DNA of 38,058 nt from Acidimicrobiales bacterium (GCA_035630295.1 DASQKY010000034.1:1-38058); one strand, 5' to 3'. Counted from the first letter of the stretch, positions 1 to 8,966 are shown. Notes: a model not told the origin generated them from the letters alone. Translations and numbers: made by a program.

Positions 1-13
1 CATGGAGCCGTGA

Positions 14-30
14 CATCCGCAGGCCGGATG
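14..30 (-). terminator. Possible ahcY terminator hairpin
   Basis: A perfect 6-bp inverted repeat (CATCCG / CGGATG) with a 5-base loop lies just past the ahcY stop codon. There is no T-run after it, which is common for terminators in very GC-rich actinobacteria. The role is inferred from position only. Confidence 0.35.
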
Positions 31-37
31 CAGGATT

Positions 38-1483
38 TCAGTAGCGATAGTGGTCGGACTTGTAGGGGCCGTCGACGGGGACGCCGAGGTCGTCGGCCTG
101 CTCCTGGGTGAGCTTGGTGAGCTTGACGCCGAGGGCGTCGAGGTGGAGCCGGGCCACCTTCTCGTCGAGCACCTTGGGCAGCGTGTAGACGCCGATCGGG
201 TACTCGTCGGTCTTGGTGAACAGCTCGATCTGGGCGATCGTCTGGTTGGTGAAGGAGTTGCTCATCACGAAGCTGGGGTGGCCGGTGGCGCAGCCCAGGT
301 TCATGAGGCGACCCTCGGCCAGCATGATGATCGAGTGGCCGTCGGGGAAGGTGAACTCGTCGACCTGGGGCTTGATCTCGGTGCGCTGCACGTCGCTCAT
401 GCGGGCCAGGCCGGCCATGTCGATCTCGTTGTCGAAGTGGCCGATGTTGGCCACGATGGCCTGGTGCTTCATCCGGGCCATGTGCTCGGCGGTGATGATG
501 CCCTTGTTGCCGGTGGTGGTGATGAAGATGTCGGCGGTGTCGAGCACGTCCTCCAGCCGGGCCACCTGGAAGCCCTCCATGGCCGCCTGGAGGGCGCAGA
601 TGGGGTCGACCTCGGCCACGATCACCCGGGCCCCCTGGCCCTGCAGCGACTGGGCGCAGCCCTTGCCCACGTCGCCGTAGCCGGCGACGAAGGCCACCTT
701 GCCGCCGATCATCACGTCGGTGGCCCGGTTGAGGCCGTCGATCAGGCTGTGGCGGCAGCCGTAGAGGTTGTCGAACTTGCTCTTGGTCACCGAGTCGTTG
801 ACGTTGATGGCCGGGAAGGCCAGCTCGCCCTTCTCGAACATCTGGTAGAGCCGGTGAACGCCGGTGGTGGTCTCCTCGGTCACGCCCTTGATGCCGGCCG
901 CCACCTGGGTCCAGCGCTGGGGCTCCTTGGCCACGCTGTCCTTCAGCAGGCCCAGGACCAGGGTCCACTCCTCGGAGTCGTCCTCGGTGGGCTCGGGCAC
1001 CGAGCCGGCCGCCTCGTACTCCTTGCCCTTGTGGACCAGCAGGGTGGCGTCGCCGCCGTCGTCCAGGATCATGTTGGGCCCGCCGCCGTCGGGCCACCGC
1101 AGGGCCTGGTCGGTGCACCACCAGTACTCCTCCAGCGTCTCGCCCTTCCAGGCGTAGACGGGGACGCCGCGGGGGTTGTCGGCGGTGCCGTCGGGGCCGA
1201 CCACGGTGGCCGCCGCGGCGTGGTCCTGGGTGGAGAAGATGTTGCAGCTGACCCAGCGCACGTCCGCCCCCAGGGCGACGAGCGTCTCGACGAGCACCGC
1301 GGTCTGGATGGTCATGTGCAGCGAGCCCATGATGCGGGCCCCGGCCAGCGGCTGCGCGTCGGCGAACTCGGCCCGGGTGGTCATGAGGCCGGGCATCTCG
1401 TGCTCGGCCAGCTGGATCTCCTTGCGGCCGAAGCCGGCCAGGGAGAGGTCGGCGACCTTGAAGTCGTCGGGGTTGAGGGGCAT
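38..1483 (-). CDS. ahcY: Adenosylhomocysteinase (S-adenosyl-L-homocysteine hydrolase)
   Basis: This enzyme splits S-adenosylhomocysteine into adenosine and homocysteine in the cytoplasm. It relieves product inhibition of methyltransferases and feeds the methionine cycle. The protein is 481 aa. It carries the NAD-binding glycine motif [10 protein letters not shown], the [12 protein letters not shown] segment typical of the family, and the C-terminal KSDHYRY tail that closes over NAD of the neighbouring subunit. It has the roughly 40-residue insertion (around WCTDQAL to KEYEAAG) found in long bacterial and mycobacterial forms. The open frame continues upstream, but the ATG at 1483 is preceded by a purine-rich ribosome site (GGAAGGA) and begins the conserved protein, so I chose it. 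It is divergent from the SDR operon. Full length and intact. Confidence 0.97.
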   Translation of the reverse strand: MPLNPDDFKVADLSLAGFGRKEIQLAEHEMPGLMTTRAEFADAQPLAGARIMGSLHMTIQTAVLVETLVALGADVRWVSCNIFSTQDHAAAATVVGPDGTADNPRGVPVYAWKGETLEEYWWCTDQALRWPDGGGPNMILDDGGDATLLVHKGKEYEAAGSVPEPTEDDSEEWTLVLGLLKDSVAKEPQRWTQVAAGIKGVTEETTTGVHRLYQMFEKGELAFPAINVNDSVTKSKFDNLYGCRHSLIDGLNRATDVMIGGKVAFVAGYGDVGKGCAQSLQGQGARVIVAEVDPICALQAAMEGFQVARLEDVLDTADIFITTTGNKGIITAEHMARMKHQAIVANIGHFDNEIDMAGLARMSDVQRTEIKPQVDEFTFPDGHSIIMLAEGRLMNLGCATGHPSFVMSNSFTNQTIAQIELFTKTDEYPIGVYTLPKVLDEKVARLHLDALGVKLTKLTQEQADDLGVPVDGPYKSDHYRY

Positions 1484-1510
1484 GGAGCTTCCTTCCGTCG
1501 GGACGGCGAC

Positions 1511-1530
1511 GCCGGCGCGCTCGCGCCGGC
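1511..1530 (-). promoter_or_regulatory. Stable hairpin in the ahcY 5' leader
   Basis: An 8-bp perfect stem (GCCGGCGC / GCGCCGGC) with a 4-base loop sits about 28 bases upstream of the ahcY start, just before its ribosome site. It could be an attenuator, part of an RNA switch, or a chance GC palindrome. I looked for the SAH-riboswitch core and did not see it. The 268 bases between ahcY and the SDR gene hold only this hairpin and the divergent promoter region. Confidence 0.3.
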
Positions 1531-1727
1531 AGCATGCGGTGGTGGTGTCGCCGGGCCGGAGCCACCTGGCCCACTCGTCACAGCCCTGCACGGGCCGACC
1601 CGCGGGCCGGCCCATCGGCAGCGTAGCGGCCACCACCCCCACCGACCCCGCCGCCCACCCGCTCGACCGGGCACCTCTCGGACCGCAGGGCACCCAGACG
1701 GGCCGAGGACGGGCCGCCTCACCGAAC

Positions 1728-1741
1728 TGAAACGTGTTCTA
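1728..1741. promoter_or_regulatory. KstR-like operator TGAAACGTGTTCTA
   Basis: The 14 bases fit TNNAACNNGTTNNA, the consensus known for the TetR-family repressor KstR, which controls sterol and lipid breakdown genes in mycobacteria and rhodococci. The site overlaps the first two bases of the -10 hexamer of the SDR gene, the right place for a repressor. No kstR gene is in the window, so the identity of the binding regulator is inferred. Confidence 0.55.
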
Positions 1742-1745
1742 GTCT
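1740..1745 (+). promoter_or_regulatory. -10 hexamer TAGTCT, leaderless promoter of the SDR operon
   Basis: A TANNNT hexamer ends 6 bases before the GTG start, so transcription would begin at or next to the start codon. This agrees with the absence of a ribosome site. Confidence 0.5.
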
Positions 1746-1751
1746 CGGGCC

Positions 1752-2540
1752 GTGGCCGAGCCGTCGCCCCCCACCACCCCGCTGCCCGGGCCCCGGCTGG
1801 CCGGCCGGAGCGCCCTCGTCACCGGAGCCGCCTCCGGGATCGGGGCGGCCACCGCCCTGCGCCTGGCCGCCGAGGGGGCCACCGTGCTGGCCGTCGACCT
1901 CGACGGCGAGGGCCTGGCCCGCACCATCGCCGCCCTGCCCGCCGAGGCCACCGGCTCGGTCACCGCCCACCGGGCCGACGTGTCCGACGAGGGCGCGGTG
2001 GCGGGAGCGGTGGCGGCCGCCGTGGAGGGGGGCGACGGGCTGGACGTGGTGGCCAACATCGCCGGCATCCTCCGGGCCGCCCACACCACCGAGCACAGCC
2101 TGGAGCTGTGGGACCAGGTGATCCGGGTCAACCTGACCAGCACGTTCCTGGTGTGCCGGGCCGCCCTCCCCCACCTGCTGGACGGCGGCGGCGCCATCGT
2201 CAACTCGGCCTCCACCTCGGCCGCCTTCGGCCACCCGTGGATGGCCGCCTACGCCGCCTCCAAGGGCGGGGTGGCGGCCTTCACCCACACCCTGGCCGTG
2301 GAGTACGCCAAGCGGGGCGTGCGGGTCAACGCCATCGCCCCCGGCAGCGTCCGCACCGCCATGACCAAGGGCCTGGACCTGCCGGCCGACGCCGACTGGG
2401 ACCTGCTGCCCCGCATCATGTCGCCCGTCGGGCCCGGCGAGCCGGCCGCGGTGGCCTCCGTGGTCGCCCTGCTGGCCAGCGACGACGGGGCCCACATCAA
2501 CGGCGAGATCATCCGCATCGACGGCGGCACCCACGCCTAG
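1752..2540 (+). CDS. SDR-family NAD(P)-dependent oxidoreductase
   Basis: A classical short-chain dehydrogenase/reductase of 262 aa. It has the cofactor motif TGAASGIG starting at residue 24, the structural NIAG at 102-105, a catalytic serine in the NSAST segment near residue 156, and YAASK at 167-171. The order and spacing are those of the FabG-like classical SDRs, which oxidise or reduce a hydroxyl or keto group on small substrates. The actual substrate cannot be read from sequence. The KstR-like operator over its promoter, and an LLM oxidoreductase 8 bases downstream, suggest a part in lipid or sterol-like compound breakdown. The GTG start follows a TANNNT hexamer by 6 bases, suggesting a leaderless message. 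Confidence 0.9.
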   Translation: MAEPSPPTTPLPGPRLAGRSALVTGAASGIGAATALRLAAEGATVLAVDLDGEGLARTIAALPAEATGSVTAHRADVSDEGAVAGAVAAAVEGGDGLDVVANIAGILRAAHTTEHSLELWDQVIRVNLTSTFLVCRAALPHLLDGGGAIVNSASTSAAFGHPWMAAYAASKGGVAAFTHTLAVEYAKRGVRVNAIAPGSVRTAMTKGLDLPADADWDLLPRIMSPVGPGEPAAVASVVALLASDDGAHINGEIIRIDGGTHA

Positions 2541-2548
2541 GAGGCACC

Positions 2549-3433
2549 GTGCGCTTCACCATCGGCATGGCCTACGGGCCCCCCGAGCACTACGTCCCCC
2601 TGGCCCGGGCGGCCGACGACGCCGGCTACTGGGGCATGGCCTGCTCCGACCACGTGCTCAACCTGGAGACGCTGTCGACGCCCTACCCCTACACCCGTGA
2701 CGGCCAGCGCCGGTGGGACCTGCGCACCCCGTGGCTCGATCCGTGGGTGGCCATCGGGGCCATGGGGGCGGCCACCGAGCGGCTCCGCTTCACCACCAAC
2801 GTCTACGTGCTGCCCATGCGGAACCCGTTCGTCACGGCCAAGGCGGTGGCGACCGCGGCCGTGCTCACCGGGGGCCGGGTGGCCCTGGGGGTGGGCATGG
2901 GCTGGTGCGAGGAGGAGTTCGCCCTGCTGGAGCAACCCTTCCGCCAGCGGGGGGCCCGGGCCGACGAGGCCCTGGAGCTCATCCGGGCCGCCTGGAGCGG
3001 CGAGGTGGTCGAGCACCACGGCCCGTTCTACGACGTGCCCCGCTTCGAGATGAACCCGCCCCCGCCCGGGCCCGTCCCCATCTACGTGGGGGGCGTGTCG
3101 GACGCCGCCCTGCGCCGGGCCGCCCGCCACGACGGCTGGATCTCCGACTACATCACCTTGGAACGGGCGGCCGAGGCCCGGCGGGCCATCGACGAGCAGC
3201 GGGCCGCCGAGGGCCGGGCCGACGAGCCCTTCGCCATGATCTGCTCGCTGAAGGACGCCGTCGACGTCGAGGGCTTCGGGCGGGCCGCCGAGGCCGGCGT
3301 CACCGACATCATCACGATGCCCTGGGCCTACTACCACGGCTTCACCGACGACCTCGCGGCCAAGGTCGAGGGCCTGGAGCGCTTCGCCGTCGACGTGCTG
3401 TCGCACTTCCCGGACCCCCACGCCCCGGCCTGA
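2549..3433 (+). CDS. LLM-class (luciferase-like) F420-dependent oxidoreductase
   Basis: A 294-aa luciferase-like monooxygenase-fold protein. Family features include the N-terminal strand with an acidic SDHVLN loop, the NVYVLPMRNP segment where cofactor binds, the GRVALGVGMGW motif, and VPIYVGGVSDAALRRAARHDGW near residue 175. This subfamily in actinobacteria usually uses reduced F420 rather than FMN; cofactor choice here is by analogy. The substrate is unknown. An AGGAGG ribosome site overlaps the SDR stop codon, 8 bases before the GTG start, so the two genes are translated from one message and likely act on the same pathway under the KstR-like site. Confidence 0.87.
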   Translation: MRFTIGMAYGPPEHYVPLARAADDAGYWGMACSDHVLNLETLSTPYPYTRDGQRRWDLRTPWLDPWVAIGAMGAATERLRFTTNVYVLPMRNPFVTAKAVATAAVLTGGRVALGVGMGWCEEEFALLEQPFRQRGARADEALELIRAAWSGEVVEHHGPFYDVPRFEMNPPPPGPVPIYVGGVSDAALRRAARHDGWISDYITLERAAEARRAIDEQRAAEGRADEPFAMICSLKDAVDVEGFGRAAEAGVTDIITMPWAYYHGFTDDLAAKVEGLERFAVDVLSHFPDPHAPA

Positions 3434-3451
3434 CCGGCGGCGGCGCCCCGG

Positions 3452-4264
3452 TCAGGTGATCTCGACGCCGGTGAGGTCGTCGGGGCTGGCCGGGTACCGG
3501 GGGTCGATCCGCTCCAGCGCGTCGACCAGGATCGAGCTCACCGCCCAGTTGCGGTACCACTTGCGGTCGGCGGGCACCACGAACCAGGGCGAGCCCTCGG
3601 TGGTGGTGCGCTCGATGGCCTCGGTGTAGGCGGCCCGGTAGTCGTCCCACCGGTCGCGGACGCCGAGGTCGGCCAGGCGCATCTTCCAGTGCTTGGACGG
3701 GTCGTCGACGCGGGCCTGGAAGCGCTCGGCCTGCTCCTGGCGGGAGATGTGCAGGTACACCTTCACGATGGCCGTCCCCTCGGCGGCCAGGTGCTGCTCC
3801 CAGGCCCAGATGGCGTCGTAGCGGGGGCGCCACACGTCCTCGGGGACCAGCTTGTCGACCCGGGCCACCAGCACGTCCTCGTAGTGCGAGCGGTTGAACA
3901 CGCCGATCTCACCCCGGGCCGGGACCTCCCGGTGCACCCGCCACAGGAAGTCGTGGGCCAGCTCGACCTCGCTCGGGGCCTTGAACGACGCCACCCGCAC
4001 CCCGGCCGGGTTGACCCCCCTGAACACGTGCTTGACGGTGCCGTCCTTGCCCCCGGCGTCGAGGGCCTGGAGCACCAGCAGGAGGCTGCGCCGCCCCTCG
4101 GCCCACAGCCGCTCCTGCAGCTCGGCCAGGCGGGCCGTGAGCGCGGCGGTGGCCTCGGCCGTGGCCGCCTTCGACCCCGGGGCCCCCACCGGGTCGCGGG
4201 TGTCGACGGCGTCCAGGTCCAGCGCGGCCCCCGGACGGATCCTCCACAGGTCGGACGTGGCCAT
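3452..4264 (-). CDS. ppk2: PPK2-family polyphosphate kinase
   Basis: A 270-aa protein that transfers phosphate between inorganic polyphosphate and nucleotides in the cytoplasm. It shows the PPK2 Walker A (LDAGGKDG, lysine at residue 73), the FNRSHYEDVLVARV Walker B region, and the basic lid ISRQEQAERFQARV followed by DPSKHWK. The RKWYRNWAVS motif lies near the C-terminus. Length fits a one-domain class I or III PPK2; which nucleotide it prefers cannot be settled here. The gene stands alone, convergent with the LLM gene (18-base gap). An ATG is preceded at 7 bases by TACCCT, a leaderless-type promoter, which supports this start over upstream candidates. Confidence 0.93.
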   Translation of the reverse strand: MATSDLWRIRPGAALDLDAVDTRDPVGAPGSKAATAEATAALTARLAELQERLWAEGRRSLLLVLQALDAGGKDGTVKHVFRGVNPAGVRVASFKAPSEVELAHDFLWRVHREVPARGEIGVFNRSHYEDVLVARVDKLVPEDVWRPRYDAIWAWEQHLAAEGTAIVKVYLHISRQEQAERFQARVDDPSKHWKMRLADLGVRDRWDDYRAAYTEAIERTTTEGSPWFVVPADRKWYRNWAVSSILVDALERIDPRYPASPDDLTGVEIT

Positions 4265-4271
4265 GCCCGGC

Positions 4272-4277
4272 AGGGTA
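4272..4277 (-). promoter_or_regulatory. -10 hexamer TACCCT, leaderless promoter of ppk2
   Basis: On the minus strand TACCCT ends 7 bases before the ATG at 4264; no ribosome site lies between them. Confidence 0.5.
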
Positions 4278-4314
4278 CCGCCCATCCCGGGCCCGGGCCC
4301 GAGCCGCCGGCCGG

Positions 4315-7300
4315 TCAGAGGGCGGCGCGGCGGGTGGCTCGGACGGCGACGGACAGGGCGTCGAGACCGGCGTCGGGGTCGGTGGCCAGGCGGCGGCGAA
4401 CGGCGGCCGCCTCGGCGGTGGCGGCCGGGTTGCCGGCCAGGTGGGCGTCCACCGCCGCCCCCGGCTCGGCCCCGGGATGGGCGGCCAGGGCCCGGCGGGC
4501 CGTCTCCCGGCGGATGCCGACCACGTCGTCCAGCAGGCCCCGGCGAGCCTGGGTGGACCACGTCCCCGACGGGGCCACCCCGTCGATCCGCCGGGACAGG
4601 TCGTCGAGGCCGAGGGTGTCGGCGGCCCGGCGGAAGGCGCGGAGCACGTCGATGGGGTCCCGTCCCAGGTCTCGGGCCACCTCGGCCACGTCGGGCACGA
4701 CCTCCAGGGCCGGGGCGTCCGCCGCCGCCTCGGCCACCTGGGCGTCCAACCCCCCGGCCACCAGGCGGGTGGCCAGCTCCGCCCGCTGCCGGCGGCGGGC
4801 CGGGTCCGGGTCGTCGGCCAGGTGGGCCACGATGGCGTCGGCCACCGGCCGGTCCTCGGCGATGCGGGCCGCCGGGTCCGGCACCCGCCCGGCCCGCTGC
4901 TGGCGGCGCCGGCGGACCAGCTCGGCCCGGGTCAGCGAGCGCAACAGGTCGGCCAGCAGGTCTCCCCCGTCGACCGGGTCGGGGGCCAGGTCGGGCACGG
5001 TGGCCCCCCGGCGGGTGGCCAGGGTGCGCCACCGCTCCGGGGCCCGCACCACCGACCGGGCCACCCAGTGGGCCAGGGCCACCTCGGCCGCCCCGACGCC
5101 CAGCTCGTCGGCCAGCGCCACGACGGCGGCCATGCCCAGGTGGTCGACCAGGTCGTTGGCCACCTCGGAGGCGACCAGCTCCCGCCGCAACCGGTGGCCG
5201 TCGAGCAGGTCGTCGAAGCGCTCGGCCAGCGGGGCCGGGAAGTAGCCGGCCAGGGCCGGGCGCAGGGCCGGCTGGTCGGGCACCTCGGAGGCCAGCAGCT
5301 CGGCGCTGGTCCGGCGCTTCACGCCGGCCAGGAGCACGGCCAGCTCGGGCCGGGTGAAGCCGGCCCCGGCCCGGCGGCGGGCCTCGACCTCGCCGGGGGC
5401 GGGCAGGGCCTCGACGTCGGGGTCGAGCACGCCGTCGGACACCAGGCGGGCCAGCACCGGGGTCATGGTGCCGGCATCGGCCGCCGAGGCCCGCTCGGCC
5501 CGGTCCAGGGCCTCGCTCTGGGCCGAGCAGTCGGCCAGCACGTCGGCCACCACGTCCTCGGCGTGGGCGGCCAGCAGGCGGTCGCGCTCGTCCCGATCGA
5601 TGCGACCGTCCGCCTCGGCCGCCCCCAGCAGGACCTTCAGGTTCACCTCGTGGTCGGAGCAGTCGACCCCGGCCGCGTTGTCGATGGCGTCGGCGTTGAT
5701 GCGCCCGCCCCGGCGGGCCACCTCCACCCGGGCCCGCTGGGTCAGGGCCAGGTTGGCCCCCTCCCCCACCACCCGGGCCCGCAGGTCCCGTCCCGTCACC
5801 CGCACCTCGGCGTTGGCCCGGTCGTCGATGGTGCCGTCGTCCTCGACCGAGGCCCGGACGTAGGTGCCGATGCCGCCGAAGTACAGGACGTCGACCGGGG
5901 CGCACAGCACGGCCCGCACCAGCGCCGCCGGGGTGAGGTGGTCGGCCTCGACCCGCAGCGCGGCCCGCACCTCGGGCGTGAGGGCCACGGCCTTGGCCGT
6001 GCGGGGGTGGACGCCCCCGCCCGGCGAGAGCAGCGCGGGGTCGTAGTCGGCCCACGTGGAACCGGGCAGGGCGAAGAGCCGGCGCCGCTCGGCGAAGGAT
6101 GCCACCGGGTCCGGGTCGGGGTCCAGGAAGACGTGGCGGTGGTCGAAGGCGGCGACCAGGCGGAGCCGGTCGGAGTGCAGGAGGCCGTTGCCGAACACGT
6201 CGCCCGACATGTCCCCCACCCCGGCCACCGTCACCTCGTCCCGCTGGGCGTCGAGGCCCAGGGCCCGGAGGTGGCGGGCCATGGCCACCCACGCCCCCCG
6301 GGCGGTGATGCCCAGGGCCTTGTGGTCGTAGCCGTGCCTCCCGCCGGAGGCGAAGGCGTCGCCCAGCCAGAAGCCCCGGCCCTCGGCGATGGTGTTGGCC
6401 CGGTCGGAGAAGGCGGCCGTGCCCTTGTCCGCCGCCACCACCAGGTAGGGGTCGTCGCCGTCCCAGCGGCCGGGCACGGGCCGGATCCCGGCGCCGTCGA
6501 CGTCGTCGGTGACGTCCAGCAGGGCGCCCACGAAGTCGTCGTAGGCCTCGGGCAGCCGGGCCCGGCGGGCCTCGGGGTCCACCGCGGTGCCGTCGCCCGG
6601 GTCGTCGACCCGCACCACGAAGCCCCCCTTGGCCCCGGTGGGGACGATCAGGGCGTTCTTCAGCACCTGGGTGCGCATCAGGTCCAGGACCTCGGCCCGG
6701 TAGTCCTGGTCGCGGTCGCTGGCCCGGATGCCGCCGCGGGCCACCGGCCCGGCCCGCAGGTGGACCCCCTCGACGGTGCGGCCGGCCACGAACACCTCCC
6801 GGTACGGGCGGGGGTGGGGGGCGTCGGGCACCCGCGACGGGTCGAGCTTGAGGGCCAGGGGCCCGTCGGGCCGGAGGGCCCGGTTGGTGCGGAGCGTGGC
6901 GTCCATGGTGCCGGCCAGGCCCCGCAGGATGCGGTCGTGGTCGAGGCGGGCCAGGTCGTCGCAGGCCCGCTGCACGGCCCGGCTGGCCTCCTCGGCCCGC
7001 CGGGCCCGGTCGTCGTCCCCCCCGTCGTCACCGCCGCCACCCACCGCGCTCCGGGCCTCCCACAGGGCGACCAGCAGGCGGGCGATCTCAGGGTGGCCCA
7101 CCAGCACCTCGTCGACGTAGGCCTCGTCGTGGCGGACGTCGACCTGGTGGCGGTAGCGGCGATAGGCCCGGAGGACGGTCACGTCGTCCCAGGCCAGCCC
7201 GGCGTGGGCCACCAGCCGGTTCAGGCCGTCCTGGTCGGCCCGGCCGGCCAGCAGGGCCTCGACCGCGGCGGCCAGGCGGGCCGCCACCTCCGGGCCGTCG

Positions 7301-7989
7301 ATGCGCACGTCGCCGGCCCGGCCGCCCCGACCCGGCGGGGGCCGCAGCCTCACGCCCAGGTGGTGCAGCCACAGCCCGCCGCCCACGTCCCACCGGGCCT
7401 CGTCGGTGACCCACAGGTCGAGGCTCTCCAGGGCCGGCAGGAGCCGGGACAGCTCGATGGCCCGGTCGGCCACCAGGCCCATGCGGTCCGGCGCGGCCGG
7501 GGCCCGGCGGGGCGAGAACCACACCACCAGGCGCCGGCCGGGCGGGCCGGGGTGGCCCGACAGCGCCTCCAGGTGGACCACGTCGGGCACGGCGTCGCGG
7601 GCCGTCACCGCGTCGCGATACGCCTCCGGGGTGCGGGCCGACCACCGGTCGGCCAGGCCCCCGGGGTCCTCGACGGGGGGGTCGGCCTGCTCGGCCAGGG
7701 CGCCGGCCAGCTGCTCGTCCCACGAGCGACACAGGGCCCGCACCTCACGGGCCACGCCGTCCAGGTCGTCGGGCACCGGGGCCCCGGCCGGCAGGTGGAC
7801 CACCACCCGGGCCGTCACCGCCGGCGAGCCCCCGCCGATCGACAGGGCCACCTCCACCCGCTCGCCGTCGAGCTGGGCCCGGAGGAACAGCTCGAGCCGC
7901 TCCCGCAGGGCCCGGGTCCACCGCTCGACCGGCACGGTCACGAGCGCGGCCACCGCCGCCGCCTGCCCGTCGACCGGAGCGACCGGCAC
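4315..7989 (-). CDS. gdh: NAD-specific glutamate dehydrogenase (large type, N-terminally short)
   Basis: It oxidises glutamate to 2-oxoglutarate and ammonium with NAD. The protein is 1224 aa; the common bacterial large type is about 1600 aa. The catalytic core is intact: TGAKGGFVVR (around residue 450), AADKGTAAFSD (about 518), GHGVGDMSGD-type region here read as GVGDMSGDVFGNGLL (about 588), DVLYFGGIGTY, and VVGEGANLALTQ with NADAIDNAAGVDCSDHEVN. The N-terminus (VERWTRALRERLELFL) resembles a stretch that in the long form lies several hundred residues in, so the N-terminal regulatory domains are missing. The GTG at 7989 is the first start in frame, with no good ribosome site, so the exact start is uncertain. 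It is divergent from mutM. Confidence 0.9.
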   Translation of the reverse strand: MPVAPVDGQAAAVAALVTVPVERWTRALRERLELFLRAQLDGERVEVALSIGGGSPAVTARVVVHLPAGAPVPDDLDGVAREVRALCRSWDEQLAGALAEQADPPVEDPGGLADRWSARTPEAYRDAVTARDAVPDVVHLEALSGHPGPPGRRLVVWFSPRRAPAAPDRMGLVADRAIELSRLLPALESLDLWVTDEARWDVGGGLWLHHLGVRLRPPPGRGGRAGDVRIDGPEVAARLAAAVEALLAGRADQDGLNRLVAHAGLAWDDVTVLRAYRRYRHQVDVRHDEAYVDEVLVGHPEIARLLVALWEARSAVGGGGDDGGDDDRARRAEEASRAVQRACDDLARLDHDRILRGLAGTMDATLRTNRALRPDGPLALKLDPSRVPDAPHPRPYREVFVAGRTVEGVHLRAGPVARGGIRASDRDQDYRAEVLDLMRTQVLKNALIVPTGAKGGFVVRVDDPGDGTAVDPEARRARLPEAYDDFVGALLDVTDDVDGAGIRPVPGRWDGDDPYLVVAADKGTAAFSDRANTIAEGRGFWLGDAFASGGRHGYDHKALGITARGAWVAMARHLRALGLDAQRDEVTVAGVGDMSGDVFGNGLLHSDRLRLVAAFDHRHVFLDPDPDPVASFAERRRLFALPGSTWADYDPALLSPGGGVHPRTAKAVALTPEVRAALRVEADHLTPAALVRAVLCAPVDVLYFGGIGTYVRASVEDDGTIDDRANAEVRVTGRDLRARVVGEGANLALTQRARVEVARRGGRINADAIDNAAGVDCSDHEVNLKVLLGAAEADGRIDRDERDRLLAAHAEDVVADVLADCSAQSEALDRAERASAADAGTMTPVLARLVSDGVLDPDVEALPAPGEVEARRRAGAGFTRPELAVLLAGVKRRTSAELLASEVPDQPALRPALAGYFPAPLAERFDDLLDGHRLRRELVASEVANDLVDHLGMAAVVALADELGVGAAEVALAHWVARSVVRAPERWRTLATRRGATVPDLAPDPVDGGDLLADLLRSLTRAELVRRRRQQRAGRVPDPAARIAEDRPVADAIVAHLADDPDPARRRQRAELATRLVAGGLDAQVAEAAADAPALEVVPDVAEVARDLGRDPIDVLRAFRRAADTLGLDDLSRRIDGVAPSGTWSTQARRGLLDDVVGIRRETARRALAAHPGAEPGAAVDAHLAGNPAATAEAAAVRRRLATDPDAGLDALSVAVRATRRAAL

Positions 7990-8089
7990 CAGCGTGGCCT
8001 CGACGCCGACCGGCCCCCCGAGGGGCGGCGGGCCTGCGGGATCGGTCGGAGGGGGCAGGGGAACCTCCCGGGCTCCCGGCGATGGTACC

Positions 8090-8095
8090 TAGGTT
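8090..8095 (+). promoter_or_regulatory. -10 hexamer TAGGTT, leaderless promoter of mutM
   Basis: TAGGTT ends 6 bases before the mutM GTG, so the message probably starts at the start codon. Confidence 0.5.
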
Positions 8096-8101
8096 GGGGC
8101 G

Positions 8102-8926
8102 GTGCCCGAGCTCCCCGAGGTCGAGACCATCCGTGCCGCCCTCGACCCCCTCCTGCGGGGCCGGCTGGTCACCGCGGCCCGGGCCCACCCGTCGGCCAAG
8201 TTCTCGGCCGCGCCCGGAGCGATCGGCCACCGGGTCGAGGGCGTGCGCCGCCGGGGCAAGTACCTGCTGGTCGACCTGGAGCCGGCGGCCGGCACCGACG
8301 CCGGTGCCGGGCGGCGCGAGCTGGTCGTGCACCTGGGCATGACCGGCCAGCTCGGCCCCGACCTGGCCCGCGACGACCCCCACACCCGGGCCTGGTGGGA
8401 GCTGGACGACGGCGGCCACCTCACCTACCGCGACGTGCGCCGGTTCGGCCGCATCGCCGTGGTGCCCCACGGCGACCACCGCAGCCTGCCGACCCTGGCC
8501 GCGCTGGGGCCGGAGCCGTTCGGGCCCGACTTCACCCCCGAGGGCCTGTGGCGGGCCCTGGCCCGGAGCCGGGCCCGGGTCAAGACCCAGCTGCTGGGCC
8601 AGCGGGTGGTGGCCGGCGTGGGCAACATCTACGCCGACGAGGCGCTGTGGCGAGCCGGCATCCACCCCGGGGCCCGGCGGGTCGGGCCGTCGCGGGCCGA
8701 GCGCCTGCACGCCGCGGTGCGCCACGTCCTGGCCGCCGGGCTGGCCAACGGGGGCACGACCCTCCGGGACTACCGCACCGTCACCGGCGAGCCGGGCCGC
8801 CACCAGGACGCGCTGGCCTGCTACGGCCGGGCCGGGAGGCCGTGTCCCCGCTGCGGGGCCCTGCTCCGCCGGGCCGTGGTCGACGGCCGGGGCACCACCT
8901 GGTGCCCCACCTGCCAGCGCACCTGA
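8102..8926 (+). CDS. mutM: Formamidopyrimidine-DNA glycosylase (Fpg/MutM)
   Basis: A base-excision repair enzyme that removes oxidised purines such as 8-oxoguanine and cuts the strand by beta,delta-elimination. The 274-aa protein begins with the invariant PELPEVE (catalytic N-terminal proline and glutamate), has the GKYLLVDL lysine at residue 53, the helix-two-turn-helix region QRVVAGVGNIYADEALWRA, and a C-terminal zinc finger of four cysteines (CPRC and CPTC). The GTG start is fixed by the need for Pro right after Met. Intact, monocistronic, followed by a strong hairpin. Confidence 0.97.
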   Translation: MPELPEVETIRAALDPLLRGRLVTAARAHPSAKFSAAPGAIGHRVEGVRRRGKYLLVDLEPAAGTDAGAGRRELVVHLGMTGQLGPDLARDDPHTRAWWELDDGGHLTYRDVRRFGRIAVVPHGDHRSLPTLAALGPEPFGPDFTPEGLWRALARSRARVKTQLLGQRVVAGVGNIYADEALWRAGIHPGARRVGPSRAERLHAAVRHVLAAGLANGGTTLRDYRTVTGEPGRHQDALACYGRAGRPCPRCGALLRRAVVDGRGTTWCPTCQRT

Positions 8927-8940
8927 GCCCGGGCGCGACA

Positions 8941-8966
8941 CGGGCACCGGCCGCAGCCGGTGCCCG
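8941..8966. terminator. 11-bp hairpin between convergent mutM and the TM2 gene
   Basis: A perfect 11-bp stem (CGGGCACCGGC and its complement) around a 4-base loop lies between the stops of two convergent genes. It can work on both strands as a bidirectional terminator. There is no T-tract. Confidence 0.7.

Noticed and set aside
1484-1751. SAH riboswitch upstream of ahcY
   Set aside because: I looked for the conserved GAGGAGCGCTGC-type and AACGGCGCTC-type cores on the ahcY strand and did not find them.
50-2540. Long plus-strand open frame across ahcY and the SDR gene
   Set aside because: It is antisense to ahcY and then out of frame with the SDR. In DNA this rich in G and C stop codons are rare, so long empty frames are expected. 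It has repetitive His/Gly/Val/Leu composition and no domain. Only its last part, in frame with the LLM gene, is real.
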